Source: Salsipaludibacter sp963735045 (lineage in GTDB: Bacteria > Actinomycetota > Nitriliruptoria > Nitriliruptorales > Nitriliruptoraceae). Taken from it: a DNA stretch of 64,000 nt. Shown piece by piece: positions 8,206 to 17,861 of this stretch (the stretch's first letter is position 1; the number at the start of each line of letters is the position of its first letter). The DNA lies in the NCBI GenBank assembly GCA_963735045.1, contig CAVTIZ010000001.1:310001-374000 (forward strand), given 5' to 3'. The notes beneath the pieces were generated by a model. That model worked only from the letters and a program-made list of their open reading frames with translations. It did not search any database and was not told where the DNA came from. The translations under genes were made by a program, and so were the position numbers.

Positions 8206-9101
8206 GCCCCGCCGGCCCCGACGAACCCCGCTGCGCACCCGCCAGCGCCGCTCGGGGCGAACCCCTCCACGGCACCGCGTCGACCGTCCGCGCCTTCCTG
8301 CTGGTCCAACAGGAGGGTGCCTGGGGTCGCGACGCGCTGACCGACTCCGCCCTGCCAGCCGCGGTCGCGGCATGGCTGGCCGACGGCGCCCGGCGGCACG
8401 GGGTCCGACCGCTGCTGATCCGCCGACACGGACGTGCCGACCCCGGCGTCCAGGTGTTCGCGGCGCGGGCCGACGTTGGGGGGCCGTGGCTGGAGGCGGG
8501 CGTCCTCGACGACCTCGGCGAGGTCACCGACCTCGACCTCGCCGCGCTGGGCCGGGGTGGATCGGTGGGCCTGGCCCGCACGTCCGAACCGCTGTTCCTG
8601 GCCTGCACCCACGGCAGCCATGACGCCTGTTGTGCCGTCGAGGGCCGCACGGTCGCCGCTGGGCTCGCCGAGGCGCATCCCGACCGGTCGTGGGAGGTCA
8701 GCCACGTCGGCGGGGACCGTTTCGCCGGGAACCTGTTGGTCCTTCCCCACGGGCTGTACTACGGACGCGTCGACGCCACGAGCGGACCGGCCATCGCCGA
8801 CGCCCACCTCGCCGGCCGGCTCGACCTGGACCACCTGCGGGGTCGCTCCGGGCTGGCCTTCCCCGTCCAGGCCGCCGAACACCACCTGCGGCGCCACCTC
8901 GACCTGGACGGCATCGACGACGTCGAGCCGACGGGCCACCGCAGCGAGGACGGCCGGGTCATCGCCGACTTCGCCACCCCGGTCGGGGCGTTCCGGGTCG
9001 AGGTCGTGCTGCACCGCGGCCCGGCCGAGCGGCTGACCTGTCACGCGGCTCAGACGAACCGTCCCCTGGTCGTGCGCCTGGTCGACCTGCGACCGACCTG
9101 A
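8202..9101 (+). CDS. Sucrase/ferredoxin-like (Suc_Fer-like) family protein
   Basis: A 299-residue protein of the thioredoxin-like [2Fe-2S] ferredoxin family. The cluster-binding segment ACTHGSHDACCAVEGR matches the family CTHGxxDxCC pattern, followed by the SHVGGDRFAGNLLVLPHG core. It starts at a GTG inside the stop of the JmjC-like gene (GTGA overlap), so the two are translated together. A redox role next to an iron oxygenase is plausible inference, not established. It converges on the ALDH gene at 9144. Confidence 0.78.
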   Translation: MSPAGPDEPRCAPASAARGEPLHGTASTVRAFLLVQQEGAWGRDALTDSALPAAVAAWLADGARRHGVRPLLIRRHGRADPGVQVFAARADVGGPWLEAGVLDDLGEVTDLDLAALGRGGSVGLARTSEPLFLACTHGSHDACCAVEGRTVAAGLAEAHPDRSWEVSHVGGDRFAGNLLVLPHGLYYGRVDATSGPAIADAHLAGRLDLDHLRGRSGLAFPVQAAEHHLRRHLDLDGIDDVEPTGHRSEDGRVIADFATPVGAFRVEVVLHRGPAERLTCHAAQTNRPLVVRLVDLRPT

Positions 9102-9116
9102 CGACCGACCTGACGA

Positions 9117-9143
9117 CCGGGCCCGACATCCGGACCGGCCCGG
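9117..9143. terminator. Candidate bidirectional hairpin between convergent genes
   Basis: The inverted repeat CCGGGCC (9117-9123) / GGCCCGG (9137-9143) has a 13-nt loop and fills most of the 42-bp gap between the convergent Suc_Fer and ALDH stops. It has no T-tract, so the call rests on position and stem only. Confidence 0.35.
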
Positions 9144-10589
9144 TCAGCGTGGCCCGCGGGTCCGCACCACGACGGTCTTGGTGCGGGTGTAGCCGAGCAG
9201 CGACTCCAGGCCCTTCTCGCGGCCGTACCCGGACTGCTTGACGCCCCCGAACGGCAGGGCCACGCCCCCGCCGGCGCCGTACTGGTTGACGTAGACCTGG
9301 CCGGCCTCGACGTGGTGGGCCAGCCAGTGCGCCCGGTCGACGTCGGCGGTCCACACGGCGGCGACCAGTCCGTAGTCGGTGCCGTTGGCGAGCCGGACCG
9401 CGTCACCGACGTCGTCGAACGCCGTGGCGGCCAGCACCGGGCCGAACACCTCCTCGCGTGCCAGCGTCGAGTCCGGGTCGACCTCGGCGAACAGCGTGGG
9501 CGCGAACCAGAAGCCGCCGGCAGGCAGGTCGGCGGGGGCGTCCCCGCCGGCCGCCAGCACGCCGTCCGCAGCGGCCGAGCCCACCATCGCGGCCACCCGA
9601 TCGCGCTGCGCCCCGGAGATCAACGGTCCCAGGTCGGGGTCGTCCATGCCCGGCCCGATCGTGGTCGCGGCGAAGGCCTCGGCCACGCGCTCGACCAGCT
9701 CGTCGTGGATCGCACGCTCCACCAGCAGTCGCGACCCGGCCGAACAGGTCTGGCCGGCGTTCTGGAGGATCGAGGCCACGATCGTGGGGACCGCCGCATC
9801 GAGGTCGGCGTCGGCGAACACCACGTTGGGCGACTTGCCCCCGAGCTCGAGTGTCACCGGTGTGATGGTGTGGGCCGCGGCGGCCCCGACCAGCCGACCC
9901 ACCGCGACCGAGCCCGTGAAGGAGAGGTGGTCGATGTCGGGGTGTGCCGACAGGGCCGCGCCGGCGACCTCGCCACGGCCCGGGACCGCGTTGAACACCC
10001 CGGCCGGGATGCCGACCTCCCGGGCCAACCGGGCCACGCGCATCGGTGTCAGCGACGCCTCCTCGGCCGGCTTGAGCACGACCGTGTTGCCCACGGCCAG
10101 CGCCGCCGACGTCGTCCGGCCCGTGATCTGCAACGGGTAGTTCCACGGGATCACCACGCCCACCACGCCGTGGGGTTCCCGGCGGGTGTAGGCCAACCCG
10201 TCCGGTCCGGTGGGGATGACGTCGCCGTGCAGGACGCGGACGGCGCCGGCGGCGAACTCGTAGTACTGGGCGCACTGCTCGACGTCGACCACGGCCTGGG
10301 ACCGCGGCTTGCCGGTGTCGCGACACTCCAGGTCGGCCAGGTCGTCGGCCTCGGCACGGACCCGTACGGCCAACGCCTGCAGCAACTGGCTGCGCTCCCG
10401 GACCGGTCGCTCGCGCCAGTCGGGCAGGGATCGCCTGGCCGCGGCAACGGCCGCCTCGACCTCGGCGGCGCCACCGGCGGCCAGCCTCGCCAGGACGCTG
10501 CCGTCGGCGGGGTCCAGGGAGTCGAGGGTCTCGGTGACGGCAAGGTCGTCACCGTCGACGAACGCGGGCACGGTCCGGACGTCGGTCAT
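9144..10589 (-). CDS. NAD(P)-dependent aldehyde dehydrogenase (distal gene of the dioxygenase operon)
   Basis: A 481-residue ALDH superfamily enzyme that oxidises an aldehyde to its acid in the cytoplasm. The Rossmann part shows VIPWNYPLQ and VLKPAEEAS; the general base Glu is in LELGGKSPN; the nucleophilic Cys is in NAGQTCSAGSR; the C-terminal motif is FGPVLAATAF. It lies downstream of a class III aminotransferase on the same strand with a 100-bp gap. By analogy with GabT/GabD pairs it could oxidise the semialdehyde the transaminase makes. The exact substrate is unassigned. Confidence 0.9.
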   Translation of the reverse strand: MTDVRTVPAFVDGDDLAVTETLDSLDPADGSVLARLAAGGAAEVEAAVAAARRSLPDWRERPVRERSQLLQALAVRVRAEADDLADLECRDTGKPRSQAVVDVEQCAQYYEFAAGAVRVLHGDVIPTGPDGLAYTRREPHGVVGVVIPWNYPLQITGRTTSAALAVGNTVVLKPAEEASLTPMRVARLAREVGIPAGVFNAVPGRGEVAGAALSAHPDIDHLSFTGSVAVGRLVGAAAAHTITPVTLELGGKSPNVVFADADLDAAVPTIVASILQNAGQTCSAGSRLLVERAIHDELVERVAEAFAATTIGPGMDDPDLGPLISGAQRDRVAAMVGSAAADGVLAAGGDAPADLPAGGFWFAPTLFAEVDPDSTLAREEVFGPVLAATAFDDVGDAVRLANGTDYGLVAAVWTADVDRAHWLAHHVEAGQVYVNQYGAGGGVALPFGGVKQSGYGREKGLESLLGYTRTKTVVVRTRGPR

Positions 10590-10689
10590 CGTGGCCTCGG
10601 TGGTCGTCAGCGCCTGGGGTCAGGTGGGGCAGCCGGGTCGGGAGGGCCGATCCGGTCGGGGTGGGAGGGTGCCGCCGGGGGCTGTCGGA

Positions 10690-11946
10690 TCAGGCGGTCG
10701 CGCCCAGCGCCGCGTCCAACGCCGACACGGCGGCGTCGACCTGGTCGGCGGACACGACCAGTGGGGGGATCCAGCGGATCGTCGACCCGAACGGCCCACA
10801 CGACATCACCACGACGTGGGACTCCGTGAGCATGTGGCCGAGCACCGCGGCCGTACGCGCCGGGTCGGGCGCCCCGTCGGCGTCCACGACCTCCGTGCCG
10901 ACCATCAGGCCCAACCCGTGGTGCTCGGCGATCGCGTCGTGGCGCCCGGCCACCTCCGCCAGACCGGCCCACAGCTGTGCGGCGCGGTCGCGGGCGTGGG
11001 CCAGGAACCCGTCGGCGGTCATGACGTCGATGGTGGCCAGTGCGGCCGCGCACCCCATCGGGTTGCCGCCGAAGGTGCCGCCGTGGCTGCCCGTCGGCCA
11101 CCGCGACATGATCTCGGCGGTGGACCCGATCGCGGACATGGGGAACCCCGAGGCCATGCCCTTGGCCATCACGACGACGTCGGGGACCAGGTCGTGGTGG
11201 TCGATGGCGAACAGCTCGGCGGTGCGTCCGAACCCGGACTGGACCTCGTCGGCCACGAACAGGATGCCGTGGGCGCGGCAGCGCTCGACCAGGCCCTCCA
11301 GGAACGCCCGTGGCGCGTCGACGTATCCCCCTTCGCCCAGCACCGGTTCGATGATCACCGCCGCGACCTCGGACGGGGCGGTCTGGGTGCCCAGCAACAG
11401 GTCGAACTCGCGCAGGCACCGGGCCACCGCCGTGTCCACGTCCTCGCCGGTCAGGAAGGTGTAGGGGAACGGGGCGACGTGCACCCCGGAGGGCAGCGGG
11501 CCCTGTCGGGCGCGGTAGACCGACTTGGAGGTCGTCATCGCCATGGCCTGGTGGGTCCGGCCGTGGAACGAGCCCCGGAACACGATCGTGTCGGTCTTGC
11601 CGGTGGCCCACTTGGCCAGCTTGACGGCGGCCTCCGTGGCCTCGGCGCCGGAGTTGGCGTAGAAGAACGTGTCGATGCCGGCCGGGGTGATGTCGTCCAG
11701 GCGCTCGGCCAGCGGGGTCAGCAGGTCGTGGGTGTAGCAGTTGACCTGCGCGTGGAGGAACCGCTCGGCCTGGCCCTGGATGGCGGCGACGACGTCGGGG
11801 TGGGCATGGCCGGTGTTGACGACGCCGATGCCCGACGTGAGGTCGAGGTAGTCGACGCCGTCGGTGGTGGTGACGATCGCGCCGCGACCGTGGCTGACGG
11901 CCAGGTCCGAGACCTTGAACCAGACGTCGCTGGGGCGTCCCGTCAC
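10690..11946 (-). CDS. Class III pyridoxal-phosphate aminotransferase (4-aminobutyrate aminotransferase-like)
   Basis: A 418-residue omega-amino-acid transaminase. Fold-type I landmarks are NSGAEATEAAVKLAKWATG, FHGRTHQAM, IIEPVLGEGGY, LFVADEVQSGFGRT and the PLP lysine in VVMAKGMASG. The sequence is closest in character to 4-aminobutyrate aminotransferases. The GTG at 11946 is chosen because it overlaps the dioxygenase stop by 4 bp; a longer ORF to 12219 would run back through that gene. In the Puu pathway GABA is the end product, so a GabT role fits, but another omega-amine of this pathway is equally possible. Confidence 0.88.
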   Translation of the reverse strand: MTGRPSDVWFKVSDLAVSHGRGAIVTTTDGVDYLDLTSGIGVVNTGHAHPDVVAAIQGQAERFLHAQVNCYTHDLLTPLAERLDDITPAGIDTFFYANSGAEATEAAVKLAKWATGKTDTIVFRGSFHGRTHQAMAMTTSKSVYRARQGPLPSGVHVAPFPYTFLTGEDVDTAVARCLREFDLLLGTQTAPSEVAAVIIEPVLGEGGYVDAPRAFLEGLVERCRAHGILFVADEVQSGFGRTAELFAIDHHDLVPDVVVMAKGMASGFPMSAIGSTAEIMSRWPTGSHGGTFGGNPMGCAAALATIDVMTADGFLAHARDRAAQLWAGLAEVAGRHDAIAEHHGLGLMVGTEVVDADGAPDPARTAAVLGHMLTESHVVVMSCGPFGSTIRWIPPLVVSADQVDAAVSALDAALGATA

Positions 11947-12872
11947 GCGTCGGCCCCCACCGGCAGGTCCGTGGTGACGCCGGTCACGTCGTCGCCGGTC
12001 CCGGTCCAGCCCTCGGCCGGCCGGTCGAACCAGACGTGCACCTGGCCGGTGCCGGTGGCGTTCTCGTAGTCCGACAACTGCTCGCCGGTGGCGATGCAGT
12101 GCCGGCCGCCGACGGCGGCCTGCATCATCAGCACGTGCCCGAAGCGACCCTCGGGGGCGTGCTGGCGGTAGTCGTCCATGCCGTCGACGAGGGCTGCGTG
12201 GTCGCCGTCGAGCATCCACTGGATCCGCTGTTCGTCGGCCGCCCGGGCCTCCGGGGTGATGATGTGGCGGGGGTCCGACGACTCGTGGGCCGGCAGTTCC
12301 TTCAACGACCAGAAGCGATGGCTCATCCCACCGGAGGCCAGGATCACGACACGACGGTCCAGCTCCGCCACGGCCCGGCCGATGGCACGCCCCACCCGTT
12401 GGAAGTCGTCGGTCTCGCCCGTCTGGGCGATCGACACCGAGATCACCTTCTGGTCCGTCTGGAGGTAGGTCACGAGGTTGATCGTGGCGTAGAAGATCGG
12501 CAGGTGCGGGTCGTGGCTGGCGTGGATCGGGGTGTCCACGACCGGGCCCTGGGCGGCGATGGCGTCCGCGAGCTCGGGGTCACCGGGGTAGTCGAACGGG
12601 ATCTGGGCCATGCCGCGGGGCAGTTCGGCCGAGGTGAAGACCCCCGAGAACCCCTCCTGGGCGGTCACCACGTGTTCGACGGTGGTCGCCCAGTGGGTGT
12701 CGACGATGATGATCGTGTCGACGTCGAGCGCGGCGAGCTTGTCGTCGCGCATGCGTTGAAGTCCGGGCACCAAGGAGATCTCGCGACCCTCGTTGAGCGC
12801 GAACCGCTGCTCCCGGGACATCATCACGGTCGGGGCGTGCGACGTCAGGGACACGGCCAGTACGTCACCCAT
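11943..12872 (-). CDS. Class III extradiol ring-cleavage dioxygenase (HpaD-like)
   Basis: A 309-residue LigB-type non-haem Fe(II) extradiol dioxygenase. It aligns by eye with enterobacterial 3,4-dihydroxyphenylacetate 2,3-dioxygenase: VDTIIIVDTHW, GVFTSAELPRGMAQIPFDYP, ASGGMSHRFW and the C-terminal GTGQVHVWF. His12 and His60 are likely iron ligands. The expected reaction is meta-cleavage of a catechol with a short acidic side chain to a hydroxymuconic semialdehyde, which would feed the HpaE-like ALDH at 17862. First gene of the dioxygenase-aminotransferase-ALDH operon; the regulon palindrome and a promoter lie just upstream. The ring substrate is not proven. Confidence 0.85.
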   Translation of the reverse strand: MGDVLAVSLTSHAPTVMMSREQRFALNEGREISLVPGLQRMRDDKLAALDVDTIIIVDTHWATTVEHVVTAQEGFSGVFTSAELPRGMAQIPFDYPGDPELADAIAAQGPVVDTPIHASHDPHLPIFYATINLVTYLQTDQKVISVSIAQTGETDDFQRVGRAIGRAVAELDRRVVILASGGMSHRFWSLKELPAHESSDPRHIITPEARAADEQRIQWMLDGDHAALVDGMDDYRQHAPEGRFGHVLMMQAAVGGRHCIATGEQLSDYENATGTGQVHVWFDRPAEGWTGTGDDVTGVTTDLPVGADA

Positions 12873-12930
12873 GGGACAGCTCCTCGCTGGAGGTCATCGC
12901 GGGACGCGTGGTCGACATCGCTCCCGCAGA

Positions 12931-12974
12931 ATCGTTTGGACCCCAACGATAACACGGGCCGCGGGTGCTGTCAC
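12931..12974 (-). promoter_or_regulatory. Promoter and regulon palindrome, site A (dioxygenase operon)
   Basis: The palindrome ATCGTTTGGACCCCAACGAT (12931-12950) matches the cluster consensus at every position. On the minus strand GTGACA (12969-12974) and TATCGT (12946-12951), 17 bp apart, form a -35/-10 pair pointing at the dioxygenase gene, whose start is about 60 bp downstream. The palindrome overlaps the -10 box and likely +1, the arrangement expected for repression. Confidence 0.75.
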
Positions 12975-12980
12975 CCGCGG
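12959..12980. terminator. 9-bp hairpin downstream of the decarboxylase gene
   Basis: CCGCGGGTG / CACCCGCGG with loop CTGT is a perfect 9-bp stem 75 bp after the stop of the minus-strand acetoacetate-decarboxylase-like gene. It has no T-tract and overlaps the -35/spacer of the dioxygenase promoter, so it could end upstream transcription or shape the promoter. Confidence 0.35.
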
Positions 12981-12993
12981 TCGCACCGCGCTG

Positions 12994-13045
12994 CACCGCG
13001 TCCTCGCACCGCGTCCTCGCACCGCGTCCTCGCACCGCGTCCTCG
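12994..13045. repeat. Four tandem copies of a 13-bp unit (CACCGCGTCCTCG)
   Basis: Four exact, uninterrupted copies fill the gap between the decarboxylase stop (13055) and the site A promoter. A degenerate partial copy precedes them. The copy number may vary between strains. Confidence 0.85.
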
Positions 13046-13054
13046 CACCTGGGG

Positions 13055-13852
13055 TCACCCCTCGACACGTTCCAGGGTGGTCCCACCGGGAAAGGTCACG
13101 CCGAGCTGTTGGTACCACGCCCCGATCATCTCGTCGGGCTCCAGCAGGGCGAACTCCTCGCCGGGCACGTCGTACAGACGCAGGTCGGCATCGCCGGCGA
13201 AGATCGGCCCGGCGTCGACGTCGGTGCCCTTCATCGTCACCAGTTCGTGCAACGACGCCGACCCGTCCGCCTCGATCGCGGGCATCCAGCGGGTGTGGAC
13301 CATCGCATGGCTGTTGACGAAGCCGCCGGACTCGACCGTTCCGGTGATGGTGAAGGTGGCCTCGGCGAGGCGACGGTCGCCCGCGGCCAGCGTGGCGCCG
13401 AAGCGGCCGCCCGGCTCCAACCGTGGGCCGGCGCGCCCCCGGGTCACCGGCCTGGTCATCCAGATCGAGCCCATCTTCTTGGGATAGCCCTGGAAGTGAC
13501 CGCGGACCATCGCGAAGCCCTTGTCGACCCAGATGTAGGCGCAGCGGGAGTGGTGCTCGCCGCGATAGCGCCCGCGGATGACGAAGAACACCTCGCGGTA
13601 CTGGGCCCGGACCGGGTCGTCGAGCTCGGTGAAGTCGTCCCCGCAGGACTGCCAGTCGGCCCACACCAGCGCCACCGCGCCCGGGTCGTCGGCCGGCTCC
13701 ATCTGCTCGGGCAGCAGTTCGACCACCCGGGCAGGATCGGTGCGGTACTCGATGGTCAGCAGGTCGCCCGAGTAGTGCCACGGCGGCGGGGGCAGGATCG
13801 ACGAGTCGCCGGTGGCCGTGCGGGGGAAGAGGAAGCCCTGTTGCTGCGGCAT
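13055..13852 (-). CDS. Acetoacetate decarboxylase family protein
   Basis: A 265-residue protein of the ADC fold family. Landmarks are VVELLPEQMEP early, the central YREVFFVIRGRYRGEHHSRCAYIWVD, then GYPKKMGSIWMTRP, where a Lys in GYPKK sits where the Schiff-base lysine region of ADCs lies, and a final WYQQLGVTFPGGTTLE. Family members decarboxylate beta-keto acids or catalyse related Schiff-base lyase or aldolase chemistry. Start MPQQQGFLFPRT is preferred over the longer ORF (13909), whose first residues overlap the promoter. Divergent from the aldo/keto reductase with site B between them. Confidence 0.78.
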   Translation of the reverse strand: MPQQQGFLFPRTATGDSSILPPPPWHYSGDLLTIEYRTDPARVVELLPEQMEPADDPGAVALVWADWQSCGDDFTELDDPVRAQYREVFFVIRGRYRGEHHSRCAYIWVDKGFAMVRGHFQGYPKKMGSIWMTRPVTRGRAGPRLEPGGRFGATLAAGDRRLAEATFTITGTVESGGFVNSHAMVHTRWMPAIEADGSASLHELVTMKGTDVDAGPIFAGDADLRLYDVPGEEFALLEPDEMIGAWYQQLGVTFPGGTTLERVEG

Positions 13853-13878
13853 GGCGGGTGTCCCGTCGCTGGGCGGAC

Positions 13879-13922
13879 GTCGTTTGGATCCGCACGATAA
13901 CACTGCCACCCGTGGCTGTCAC
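13879..13922 (-). promoter_or_regulatory. Promoter and regulon palindrome, site B (decarboxylase / AKR-FAH divergent gap)
   Basis: GTCGTTTGGATCCGCACGAT (13879-13898) matches the consensus at 18 of 20 positions. On the minus strand GTGACA (13917-13922) and TATCGT (13894-13899) are 17 bp apart, the same boxes, spacing and operator overlap as at site A. It can control both the decarboxylase (minus) and the AKR-FAH pair (plus). TACCGT near 13966 is a possible plus-strand -10 box. Confidence 0.72.
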
Positions 13923-14002
13923 GCCTCGAGGCGTCCGTCCGGCACGGGGGCCGCGCCCGACCCGGGCCTACCGTGGCCGCGACCCCGATCGACGGAGACG
14001 AC

Positions 14003-14974
<972 letters not shown>

Positions 14975-15066
14975 CCACGGCGACGTCAGGGCCGGCCGGT
15001 GGCCCCGGCGTTACGGTTCCCATGGCCACCGACCCTCGCCACGCCGCAGCGACCCCGGAGCATGCC

Positions 15067-15975
15067 ATGACCGAGCACGCCACGACCGAGACCCGCCGCA
15101 TCTTCCTGGACGGGGCGGTCGTCCCGGTCACCCGCCACGGCGACGACCTGGTCGCCGGCGACGGCCGCACCGTGTCCGTCGCCGACGCCAACCACCTGCC
15201 GCCCGTCCGACCGAGCAAGATCCTGTGCGTGCACCTCAACTACACGTCGAGGGTCGAGGAGTTCGGCGTCCGGCTGCCACCGGCGCCGACCTACTTCCAG
15301 AAGCCGCTGTCGGCCATGACGGGGCATCGTGGCGACGTCGTGCGTCCGGCCAACTGCTCGTGGCTCAACTACGAGGGCGAGATCGCGATCGTGATCGGGC
15401 GCACGGCCCGCGGGGTGTCCCACGCCGACGCCTGGGACCACATCGCCGGCTACACCATCGCCAACGACTTCGGCCTGCACGACTTCCGGGACACCGACGC
15501 CGGATCGATGCTGCGGGTCAAGGGCTCGGACACGATGGCGCCACTGGGGCCGGGCCTGGTGACGGGGTGGGACCCGCGCGAGGGCCAGGTCCTGACCACG
15601 ATGGTCAACGGCGAGGTGGTGCAGGAGGCCTCCACCGACGAGATGACCTGGGACATGGCCTACCTGGTGGCCGACCTCGCCCGCTCGATCACGCTCGAGC
15701 CCGGTGACGTGGTCCTGTCGGGGACCCCGGCCAACTCCCGCACGGTGTACCCCGGCGACGTCGTCGAGGTGTCCGTCGACGGCCTGGGGACGCTGACCAA
15801 CACGATCGTGGACGGCCCGCTGCCGGTGTCCGACGAGGTCGGTGCACAACCCACCGAGACCGAGCAGGTCCTGTCGACCGCCCGTGGCGGCGACTGGGAG
15901 TTCCGCGGCGAGCGATCCCCACACCCCACGGACTTCTCCACCGTCCCCACCCCCCGCCACGACCCCCGTCGCTGA
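15067..15975 (+). CDS. Fumarylacetoacetate hydrolase family protein (HpaG-like)
   Basis: A 302-residue FAH-fold enzyme. Metal-binding acidic residues are in NYEGEIAIVIG and ANDFGLHDFRDTDAG, with family motifs YFQKPLSAMTG, RVKGSDTMAPLGPG and VLSGTPANSRTVYPGDVVEV. This subgroup includes the HpaG isomerase/decarboxylase acting on ring-cleavage products in homoprotocatechuate degradation, which suits the HpaD- and HpaE-like neighbours. The ATG at 15067 has GGAG 6 nt upstream; the in-frame ATG at 15022 has no such site. It converges on the SDR gene at 16052. Confidence 0.88.
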   Translation: MTEHATTETRRIFLDGAVVPVTRHGDDLVAGDGRTVSVADANHLPPVRPSKILCVHLNYTSRVEEFGVRLPPAPTYFQKPLSAMTGHRGDVVRPANCSWLNYEGEIAIVIGRTARGVSHADAWDHIAGYTIANDFGLHDFRDTDAGSMLRVKGSDTMAPLGPGLVTGWDPREGQVLTTMVNGEVVQEASTDEMTWDMAYLVADLARSITLEPGDVVLSGTPANSRTVYPGDVVEVSVDGLGTLTNTIVDGPLPVSDEVGAQPTETEQVLSTARGGDWEFRGERSPHPTDFSTVPTPRHDPRR

Positions 15976-16051
15976 CCACGTGTGGTCCGCGACTGCCCAC
16001 GGCGTCGCGAGGCGGTCCCCGGGGCGGTCCCCGGGCGGTCACCGGGGCGGG

Positions 16052-16846
16052 TCAGAAGGCCAGGCCGCCGACGTCGACGTGGAGTCCGCCGCCGTCCACG
16101 ACCAGGGTGTGGCCGGTGATGAAACTGGAATCGGGACCGGCCAGGAACGCGATGGCCGCGGCCACCTCCTCCGGGTCGGCAGCCCGTCGCAGTGGCAGGA
16201 ACCGCGTCAGGTCGTCCCACTGGTCGGCCACGGACTGGCCGTGGGCCTCGGCCAGGTCGGCGGCCTCGCGTTCCGACATCTCGGTCCGCGTCCACCCGGG
16301 GGCCACCGCGTTGACCCGGACGCCCCGGGGCCCCCACTCGACGGCGGCGGCCCGGGCCAGGCCGACCACGGCGTGCTTGGACGTGACGTAGGCGGCGTAG
16401 TCGGCAGCCGCGGACAACCCGGCGACCGACGACACCACGACCACGGCCCCGCCGGCCGCCACCAGGTCGTCCCCGCACGCTCGCAGGCCCAGGAAGACCC
16501 CGTCGACGTTGACGCGCTGGACCCGCCGCCACGTGGCCGGGTCGGTCTCGCCCAGCGGCCCGGCGGTCTCGGTCCCGGCATTGGCGACCAACACGTCGAT
16601 GCCGTTGCCACCCGCGGTGGCCGCGTCGACCACCCGCACCCAGTCCTCGGGCGACGTGACGTCGGCCACCAGCGCGACCCCGTCGACCTGCGCGGCGACC
16701 GCCTCGATGGGTCCGCGACGTCGCCCCGTCACGACCACGCGCGCGCCCCGTGACGCCAGCAGCCTGGCCGTGGCGGCCCCGATGCCGGTGCCGCCGCCGG
16801 TGACGACCGCGGTCGTCCCCGCAAGGGACCTGCCGTCGCCGGTCAT
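16052..16846 (-). CDS. Short-chain dehydrogenase/reductase
   Basis: A 264-residue classical SDR using NAD(P)H. The cofactor glycine motif TGGGTGIG is at about residues 16-23, followed by VANAG, a catalytic Ser in VVVVSSVAG and the YAAYVTSK (YxxxK) active site. RVNAVAPGWTRTEM and a C-terminal ITGHTLVVDGGG complete the fold. It overlaps the stop of the LLM oxidoreductase by 4 bp (ATGA) and is last in the P450-ALDH-LLM-SDR operon. Substrate unknown. Confidence 0.9.
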   Translation of the reverse strand: MTGDGRSLAGTTAVVTGGGTGIGAATARLLASRGARVVVTGRRRGPIEAVAAQVDGVALVADVTSPEDWVRVVDAATAGGNGIDVLVANAGTETAGPLGETDPATWRRVQRVNVDGVFLGLRACGDDLVAAGGAVVVVSSVAGLSAAADYAAYVTSKHAVVGLARAAAVEWGPRGVRVNAVAPGWTRTEMSEREAADLAEAHGQSVADQWDDLTRFLPLRRAADPEEVAAAIAFLAGPDSSFITGHTLVVDGGGLHVDVGGLAF

Positions 16847-17812
16847 GGTGTCGCCGCCCCGGCGTCCCGGACCCGGTCGTGGATCCGGTCGTGGATCCGG
16901 TCGTGGACCTGGCGGGCCCAGCGTGGGAAGTCGTCGACGTCGTCGAGGTACAGGCTCGGCTTGATGCAGATCGTCGTCCAGCCGTCGGCCACCTTCGCCA
17001 CGACCTGGTCGACCATCGGGTCGGTGGGCGCCGGGGAGTCGTCGTCGGGGAACACCGCCCGGGTGCCCCCCACCAGCTCGAGCTCGGCGACGTCACGCCC
17101 GGCGGCCGCGAACGCCTCGCGCAGCACCGCCCAGTCGTCGTCCGACGGTGCCCCCAACGGATTCCACCCGTGCCCGTGGGCCACCAGGCGTCGCAGCATG
17201 GGAGGATGCAGCGACTGGCCCCCGAACCACAACCGGGGCCCGTCGGACCGCCAGGGCTGGGGCTGCACGTGGACGTCGTCGAAGCCGAAGTGGTCGACCG
17301 TGGTGGCTGGCGGGTTGGTCGCGCCACACGGCCGCGAGCACCTCCAACTGCTCGTCGAGGATCCGGCCCCGCCGGTGGAAGTCGACGTCCAGGGCGGCGT
17401 ACTCGGCCTCGTGCCAACTGACCGTCGGCTGGACCACGAGCCGTCCCCGGCTCAGCCGGTCCAGCGTCGCGATCTGGGTCGCCAGGTGGAGCGGGTGGCG
17501 CAACGGCGTGATGACGGCCGACGCGGCCAGTCGCATCGTCGTCGTCCGGCTCGCCACGGCGGACAGCAGCACGAACGGGTCGGGCCAGGCCATGTCGGGG
17601 TCCTGGTTGCCGGGGTAGGCCCAGTCGCGTGGGTTGGCCGGCAGCCCGTTGCGGTCGGCGCCGGCGCCCAGCACCACGTGCTCGGACACCATCGCCGTGC
17701 CCCACCCCGCCTCCTCGGCCGCAACCGCCAGGTCCACCAGGGCCATGGGGTCCTCGGCCGGCGTCATCGTCCAGTTCTCGGTCAGGACGAGCACGAGGTC
17801 GACACCACTCAT
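16843..17812 (-). CDS. LLM-class F420/flavin-dependent oxidoreductase, apparent frameshift
   Basis: A luciferase-like monooxygenase-fold enzyme split between two frames. The N-terminal part (from the ATG at 17812, GGAGG 6 nt upstream) reads VDLVLVLTENWTMTP through LAASAVITPLRHPLHLA and LVVQPTVSWHEAEYAAL. The C-terminal part continues with RLWFGGQSLHPPMLRRL. The break is near 17310, where one surplus base turns a natural QPA-TTVDHFGFDD join into a premature frame. Total length (970 nt) is one base over a multiple of three. The C-terminus ends in a repeat (HDRIHDRIHDRV) coded by a 12-bp tandem. Role: probable monooxygenase or dehydrogenase step in the cluster. Error and pseudogene are both possible. 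Confidence 0.8.
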
Positions 17813-17861
17813 CTCCCACCTCCAGCGCTCGCGCGCCCACACACCCCCGGGAGGTCCGAGG

